Assembly: GCA_025060325.1 (NCBI GenBank)
Contig: JANXBW010000003.1
Location: 171,231 to 235,230, forward strand
Direction: 5' to 3'
Source: Thermoguttaceae bacterium
Lineage (GTDB): Bacteria > Planctomycetota > Planctomycetia > Pirellulales > Thermoguttaceae
Length of the DNA: 64,000 bases
Below the pieces are notes generated by a model. It did no database searches and was not told where the DNA came from. It was given only the letters and a program-made list of their open reading frames with translations. The stretch's first letter is position 1. Each line of letters starts with the position of its first letter. Position numbers and translations under genes: made by a program. Shown one piece after another: positions 59,764 to 64,000 of this stretch.

Positions 59764-59988
59764 CGCACCCACCTCCGAGCCGCCTTACAACCTTCCGCCC
59801 GATCAAAGGAAAGCTCCGGAAAAATCGCTTCTTTACCTTTGTTTTTAAGTTTCCCTCCGCCGGCAATCTTCGGGAACATCGTCCCTCAAGAATTCGCGAC
59901 GGAGATGCCCTTGTCCAACTCAAGGTGGGCCAATGACTCTAGCTGACCCCTCCCGTCAAAGCGTCCGCCTTTCCCGCCGAAAGCAAGC

Positions 59989-60495
59989 TCATAGGATGTT
60001 GAGCCAATGAAAAACCAACCGCCAGAAAAAGTCAAAAGTGTAAAGAACAAACGCCAACCCGAAAATTGTCACTAATACGACGATTGAGCTGCGGATAACT
60101 TCGGTCCTTGTCGGCCAGGAGACCTTGTGCAATTCCGCCTCCACGGCGATCAAAAAGTCAGCAAACCGGGGCATGTTAACGACCCGGTATGCCACCCAAA
60201 GCGAAATTAGCGTTAGGGTCAAAGGCAAGCCATACCGAACAAATTCACGGATCCATCCTTCGGTGGATGGATTTCGCCCAAGGCCGGCCAAACCGAAGTA
60301 CAACAGCCACCCGTTAATCCAGTCGATCCAATTCCCCGGGAAACCCCGAAGCCCAAACCGAAGGTACTCAAAAAGGGAGTAAACCCCCGCCAGGAGCACG
60401 ATGCCAATCCCGGCCGCGGTGAGCTGCCGGACAATCCGTCCCTGGTTGGGCTTGTAAAGGGTCGTCCGAAAAAGTTCTCTAAAGAATTCCTTCAC
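59989..60495 (-). CDS. secE: protein translocase subunit SecE, long form
   Basis: 168 residues, longer than the common 60-130. Three or more hydrophobic segments (QLTAAGIGIVLLAGVYSLF; LPLTLTLISLWVAYRVV; SIVVLVTIFGLAFVLYTF) are visible, and the essential amphipathic region AELHKVSWPTRTEVIRSS precedes the last helix. GTG start; binding site poor. Upstream of nusG as in nearly all bacteria. Confidence 0.93.
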   Translation of the reverse strand: MKEFFRELFRTTLYKPNQGRIVRQLTAAGIGIVLLAGVYSLFEYLRFGLRGFPGNWIDWINGWLLYFGLAGLGRNPSTEGWIREFVRYGLPLTLTLISLWVAYRVVNMPRFADFLIAVEAELHKVSWPTRTEVIRSSIVVLVTIFGLAFVLYTFDFFWRLVFHWLNIL

Positions 60496-60826
60496 GGAGC
60501 TAACCGATCAAAATCATCAGGTCTCTCACGGTGCTATTTCCTACCGGCCAGCACTGACAACCCGTTTGCACTCCGGTTGTGTGCCACAAGGGTAACCCTA
60601 CCAACAAGCTGGCCGACATCCCCCTGGCCGGTGCGGACATCCGAAAGAGCACACGACAAAGCCGCTCCCACCCAAGATCCCACAGGCGAATGGCGATCAA
60701 AGACGGGTCTTCGCCCTGAGGGCAAGTAGCAACCTTTAGGAAGCGCAACGTCTAGGTGGGAAGGCCGCGGCGCGGAGCTCTTTAGGATTCCGACGAAGAC
60801 AACCAAAGCGTGCCCTCAACAAGAAG
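60496..60826. other. 331-bp gap between tRNA-Trp and secE
   Basis: rpmG (L33) is common at this place, but no frame here carries its sequence or cysteines. No other gene supported. Confidence 0.45.
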
Positions 60827-60899
60827 CAGGGGCGGAGAGACTCGAACTCCCAACCGCTGGTTTTGGAGACCAGTGCTCTACCATTTGAGCTACGCCCCT
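60827..60899 (-). tRNA. tRNA-Trp(CCA)
   Basis: 73 bases. Acceptor AGGGGCG/CGCCCCT, D arm TAGCTCAAATGG, anticodon loop CTCCAAA giving CCA, T arm GAGTTCGAGTCTC. Discriminator G; 3' CCA not encoded. In its conserved place between tuf and secE. Confidence 0.95.
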
Positions 60900-60964
60900 G
60901 TGGACTTCCCTGCCATCAAACCGGCAGTCAGCCCGTCCGAATCCATTGGCCATCGGCAATTGAA

Positions 60965-61001
60965 ATTATATCGTCAATAAGCTGAACCCGCTCAGTGTCA
61001 A
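60965..61001 (-). promoter_or_regulatory. possible promoter of tRNA-Trp and secE-nusG
   Basis: A perfect TATAAT (60965-60970, minus strand) lies 66 bases before tRNA-Trp. TTGACA (60996-61001) is present but 25 bases away, too far for a standard pair, so the -35 is unclear. Confidence 0.35.
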
Positions 61002-61060
61002 CCCTTTTATCGATTTCACTCGGCCTAACTTTTCAACGACCGACCAAAGCGGGTCCCCGA

Positions 61061-62260
61061 CTATTCCAAAATCTTCGTCACAACCCCGGAACCGACGGTC
61101 CGGCCACCCTCCCGAATGGCAAACCGCAAATTCTCATCCATGGCCACCGGGGCGATAAGCTGCACTTCCAACCGGACGTTATCACCCGGCATGCACATCT
61201 CGGCTCCCCCGAGGAGCTTCACTTCCCCAGTGACGTCAGTCGTGCGGAAGTAGAACTGCGGCCGATAACCACTGAAGAATGGCGTGTGCCGCCCACCTTC
61301 CTCTTTGGATAGAACGTAGACCTCAGCCTCGAACCGGGTGTGTGGGGTGATGGAACCGGGCTTTGCCAAAACTTGACCACGCTCTACTTCATCCTTCTTA
61401 ATCCCGCGGAGCAAGCACCCCACATTGTCGCCCGGGAGCCCTTCGTCAAGCGTCTTGTTGAACATCTCGATGCTAGTCACCACGGTCTTCCGGGGCTCGC
61501 GGCTAAAGCCCACGATCTCCACTTCATCGCCGGGCCGAATAACGCCCCGCTCAATTCGCCCGGTGGCTACGGTACCGCGACCTTCAATGCTGAAAACGTC
61601 CTCGACCGCCATCAGGAACGGCTTGTCCCGCTCGCGAACAGGCTCAGGGATGTAAGTGTCAAGCTTCTCTAGAAGCTCTTCGATGCAGCGGGTAGCTTCC
61701 GGATCCGTGGGGTTTTCCGCAGCCTTCAACGCTGATCCACGAATAATCGGAATTTCGTCACCGGGATAGCCGTACTTGTTCAGGAGCTCCCGCAGTTCAA
61801 GTTCCACCAGCTCCAATAGCTCCTCGTCGTCGACCAGATCGACCTTGTTGAGGAAGACCACGATTGCGGGAACGTTCACCTGCCGAGCCAGCAGGACGTG
61901 CTCTCGCGTTTGCGGCATGGGTCCATCCGCCGCCGACACCACCAGGATTGCCCCATCCATCTGGGCGGCGCCAGTGATCATGTTCTTGATGTAGTCGGCG
62001 TGACCCGGGCAGTCGATGTGGGCATAATGCCGGTTGGTCGTCTCGTACTCCACGTGGGCCACGTGAATCGTCACGGTCTTTGTCGCGTCGCGGACGGTTC
62101 CGCCCTTGGCGATTTCCGCATAGCTCTTAAACCTTGCCAAGCCCTTTCTCGATTGGACAGCCAAAATTGCCTCGGTCAGCTTGGTCTTCCCGTGGTCAAT
62201 ATGGCCGATCGTTCCGACGTTAACGTGCGGTTTGGTTCGCTGAAAAGCCTCCTTGGCCAT
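61061..62260 (-). CDS. tuf: translation elongation factor Tu
   Basis: 399 residues, normal length; delivers aminoacyl-tRNA to the ribosome. G1 is [16 protein letters not shown]3 is [14 protein letters not shown] and G4 is [10 protein letters not shown]. Switch I is divergent: where most bacteria have ARGITINTAHVEYE, this protein has [15 protein letters not shown], keeping the Mg-contact Thr. Domain III has [13 protein letters not shown]. The only tuf in the window. GGGAGAAAG upstream of the ATG. Confidence 0.97.
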   Translation of the reverse strand: MAKEAFQRTKPHVNVGTIGHIDHGKTKLTEAILAVQSRKGLARFKSYAEIAKGGTVRDATKTVTIHVAHVEYETTNRHYAHIDCPGHADYIKNMITGAAQMDGAILVVSAADGPMPQTREHVLLARQVNVPAIVVFLNKVDLVDDEELLELVELELRELLNKYGYPGDEIPIIRGSALKAAENPTDPEATRCIEELLEKLDTYIPEPVRERDKPFLMAVEDVFSIEGRGTVATGRIERGVIRPGDEVEIVGFSREPRKTVVTSIEMFNKTLDEGLPGDNVGCLLRGIKKDEVERGQVLAKPGSITPHTRFEAEVYVLSKEEGGRHTPFFSGYRPQFYFRTTDVTGEVKLLGGAEMCMPGDNVRLEVQLIAPVAMDENLRFAIREGGRTVGSGVVTKILE

Positions 62261-62416
62261 TTTTCGCTCTTTCTCCCGTCAATCGCTAACAGTTACCAAT
62301 TTACCTTACGGTGAACGGACAATTCACACCTTCAACCCGCCTCCAACTAACCGAACTGAGGCCCTGCCGCCACCCGAGCTCCAATCCTCGCGAAGGCGAA
62401 CTCGGCGAAATGGGAG

Positions 62417-62446
62417 AATATAACACCAACGGCTAAACCCGAGCAA
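62417..62446 (-). promoter_or_regulatory. candidate tuf promoter
   Basis: TTGCTC (62441-62446) and TATATT (62417-62422) on the minus strand are 18 bases apart, about 155 bases before tuf and after tRNA-Thr. Confidence 0.4.
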
Positions 62447-62568
62447 GCCGGGCGGATTCGCCGAAACAATCAAGGCGGTTCCAAGTATTGCTAGCCCCTG
62501 GGGATGGCCGGCTCCCGCCACCAAGAGGGAAAATTGCTTCTTCTACCACCTCCACGCAGCCGGTCAAG

Positions 62569-62640
<72 letters not shown>

Positions 62641-62650
62641 ATCACGGTCC

Positions 62651-62686
62651 ATAAAAACCACCCCCCAGCTACACGACTGGGGGGTG
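62651..62686 (-). terminator. intrinsic terminator between tRNA-Gly and tRNA-Thr
   Basis: CACCCCCCAG (62659-62668) and CTGGGGGGTG (62677-62686) form a perfect 10-bp stem with an 8-base loop. On the minus strand it is followed by GGTTTTTATG. It would end the Tyr-Gly transcript before tRNA-Thr. Confidence 0.7.
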
Positions 62687-62745
62687 TTATCCTCCCAAGA
62701 TTGTGAAGACCCGTCACGCTTTGCACCAACCGCGGAGCCACTAAG

Positions 62746-62816
62746 AGCGGGTGAAGGGAGTCGAACCCTCGTCGTCAGCTTGGAAGGCTGCTGCTCTACC
62801 GTTGAGCTACACCCGC
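62746..62816 (-). tRNA. tRNA-Gly(TCC)
   Basis: 71 bases. Acceptor GCGGGTG/ CACCCGC, anticodon loop CTTCCAA giving TCC, T arm GGGTTCGACTCCC. Discriminator T. Between tRNA-Tyr and tRNA-Thr as in many bacteria. Confidence 0.95.
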
Positions 62817-62945
62817 GTCGCGGCAAATCCCATTATATAGATTAGGTCCTTGCCGGACCAACGTCAGTGCCAGCGGCCGAAAGACCACCTAACCTACTGT
62901 CGACTGCCCGCTTCCCCCAAAATTGGGGATAAAAATCGACGTCAG

Positions 62946-63028
62946 TGGGGGGTGCAGGATTCGAACCTGCGAAGGCCGAAGCCATCAGATTTACAGTCTG
63001 ACCCCTTTGACCACTCGGGAAACCCCCC
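62946..63028 (-). tRNA. tRNA-Tyr(GTA)
   Basis: 83 bases with a long variable arm (GGCTTCGGCC). Anticodon loop ACTGTAAA gives GTA, T arm AGGTTCGAATCCT. Discriminator A. First tRNA of the Tyr-Gly-Thr-tuf block. Confidence 0.95.
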
Positions 63029-63195
63029 AACCTAATCTTTCGGGAAATCTCGCTCGCCTCCGGTGCACCCCGTCCTCAATTAACCGCAAGCTGCCTAACC
63101 CAGAGATATCTTCCGGGTCCATTTCGAGCCGAGGCCTTACCAAACTTTTTAACACGTCGGTCTTAGCCTGGCAAGCCCCAGCCGAGACTCAGCCC

Positions 63196-63387
63196 TCACT
63201 CTTTGACCCCCTTCACCTCCAGTCCGATGAGCGGTACAACCCCCCCTTGATGCAAGTGACCCCGCACGGTGTCGGCAATCGCTGTTATTCCCGTGCCCCG
63301 AGAAAAGGCCAATCCCAGCAGCCCCAACCGCCGCCGGCTAGGGAGCACCGCGGCATCGCCGGGTGTCTTTTCCACCGGCCAGCTCAC
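63196..63387 (-). CDS. possible small ORF, unknown
   Basis: 63 codons, GTG start with GAAAGG upstream. The second half (GITAIADTVRGHLHQGGVVP) has protein-like composition, but no family is recognised. It could be a short gene or a remnant. Confidence 0.3.
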   Translation of the reverse strand: MSWPVEKTPGDAAVLPSRRRLGLLGLAFSRGTGITAIADTVRGHLHQGGVVPLIGLEVKGVKE

Positions 63388-63558
63388 CGCCCATGCCTTT
63401 CGAAGCCCAAAGAACCGCGCTCACCGGCCGGCTCGCCCAACGGTTGTGCCACGCCCGGTTGGCAAGAGGCTTTCTTGACCCACGCGATGGTGTGGGGACT
63501 AACCTGAAGGCACCGGACACCCTACCACTAGTTCCCCTATCCCCAGGCCTGACTCGTA

Positions 63559-63588
63559 CTGTTTTTGATCGATCTGTTTTTGATCGAT
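63559..63588. repeat. 15-bp perfect tandem duplication
   Basis: CTGTTTTTGATCGAT occurs twice in direct succession (63559-63573 and 63574-63588). The unit contains the palindrome ATCGAT. Confidence 0.85.
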
Positions 63589-63711
63589 TTCTGTCAAAGC
63601 CCAAAACTCCCGCTTTCGGCCGACAACCTTCCCACACCCCCGCCCAAAGGATTTTGAAGACAGTGTTTTTAGGCGGGCCAAACTTGCCTGCTGAAGGATG
63701 CCTGTTGGAAG

Positions 63712-63888
63712 CTACCTAACGATTTCCCGCCCCTGCTCCACCAGGGCCTCGCCCCGGTGGGCAACGTCGGCAAAAACCACTTTGAATTCCCGCCAGGTCT
63801 GTCGTAGTGTTCCGAGTGCCGGCCAGGGTGCCCCTTGATCTGGGAGGCTTGCCGCGTGCGGCAGTCGCCGCTTTTCAAGGGGCCTCAT
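63712..63888 (-). CDS. small hypothetical protein of 58 residues
   Basis: A short frame from ATG 63888 to TAG. The C-terminal half (TWREFKVVFADVAHRGEALV and on to the end) is well composed and looks like a real helical protein end. No strong ribosome binding site precedes the ATG, which lies close to two out-of-frame ATGs. I do not recognise the family. Confidence 0.42.
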   Translation of the reverse strand: MRPLEKRRLPHAASLPDQGAPWPALGTLRQTWREFKVVFADVAHRGEALVEQGREIVR

Positions 63889-64000
63889 TGAGCATCATGC
63901 TGGCGTGCTGATAATCTCTACGGAACCCAGCTTATCTCGTCTCTCCGTTGACACTACTGGTAGAGTAAGGGATGGGGCATTTTTATAAACAAACCAGATT

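Larger units (their letters stand above)
63029..63711. other. mostly non-coding region upstream of the tRNA block
   Basis: Holds the weak ORF 63196-63387 and the tandem repeat listed separately. No clear promoter for tRNA-Tyr was identified. Confidence 0.35.

Noticed and set aside
60500..60806. Minus-strand frames between tRNA-Trp and secE considered as rpmG
   Set aside because: No L33 sequence pattern or cysteine pairs.

Overview
The window reads as a stretch of planctomycete chromosome, most likely from the Pirellulales side of the phylum. The phylum call rests on the HYExAFE-family protein, a planctomycete-type lipoprotein next to a very large secretin-like protein, a fatty acyl-AMP ligase/ACP/aminotransferase-fold fusion, an EF-Tu with a divergent switch I region, and enlarged L17 and SecE proteins. 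No genus can be named from the sequence alone.

Region 1 (1 to about 22.6 kb) is a loosely packed mix of genes on both strands with long non-coding gaps. In order it holds: the 3' end of a membrane-anchored protein; a secreted TPR/cyclophilin peptidyl-prolyl isomerase; a threonine aldolase; an FmdB-type zinc ribbon protein; two small or unknown genes; a HYExAFE protein; the FAAL-ACP-oxoamine-synthase fusion; a YhcC-type radical SAM protein; an FHA-domain protein; a secreted BON-like protein; a lipoprotein that overlaps it on the opposite strand; a 1319-residue secretin-like protein directly upstream of the lipoprotein; a membrane-anchored hypothetical; and a short TspO/MBR protein. The fusion protein is the most unusual gene: its aminotransferase-fold domain has Ala where the PLP-binding Lys is expected.

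Region 2 (22.6 to 23.9 kb) is non-coding apart from tRNA-Val(GAC). It also carries a 130-bp segment bounded by 14-bp perfect inverted repeats, which resembles a small non-autonomous mobile element.

Region 3 (23.9 kb to the end) is almost entirely on the minus strand. It is one continuous transcription/translation macro-cluster. Read in the direction of transcription it runs tRNA-Tyr, tRNA-Gly, tRNA-Thr, tuf, tRNA-Trp, secE, nusG, rplK, rplA, rplJ, rplL, rpoB, rpoC, rpsL, rpsG, fusA, then rpsJ, rplC, rplD, rplW, rplB, rpsS, rplV, rpsC, rplP, rpmC, rpsQ, rplN, rplX, rplE, rpsN, rpsH, rplF, rplR, rpsE, rplO, secY, adk, map, rpmJ, rpsM, rpsK, rpsD, rpoA, rplQ. The bacterial rif, str, S10, spc and alpha operons are therefore fused end to end in ancestral order. 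rpmD (L30), infA and rpmG (L33) are not found at their usual places. Spacers between these genes are often 100 to 330 bp, long for ribosomal operons, and a few hold plausible promoters, terminators or leader structures.

Together the cluster encodes RNA polymerase alpha, beta and beta', the translocase subunits SecY and SecE, EF-Tu and EF-G, NusG, and about half of the ribosomal proteins. All calls come from reading the sequence; no database search or structure prediction was run.
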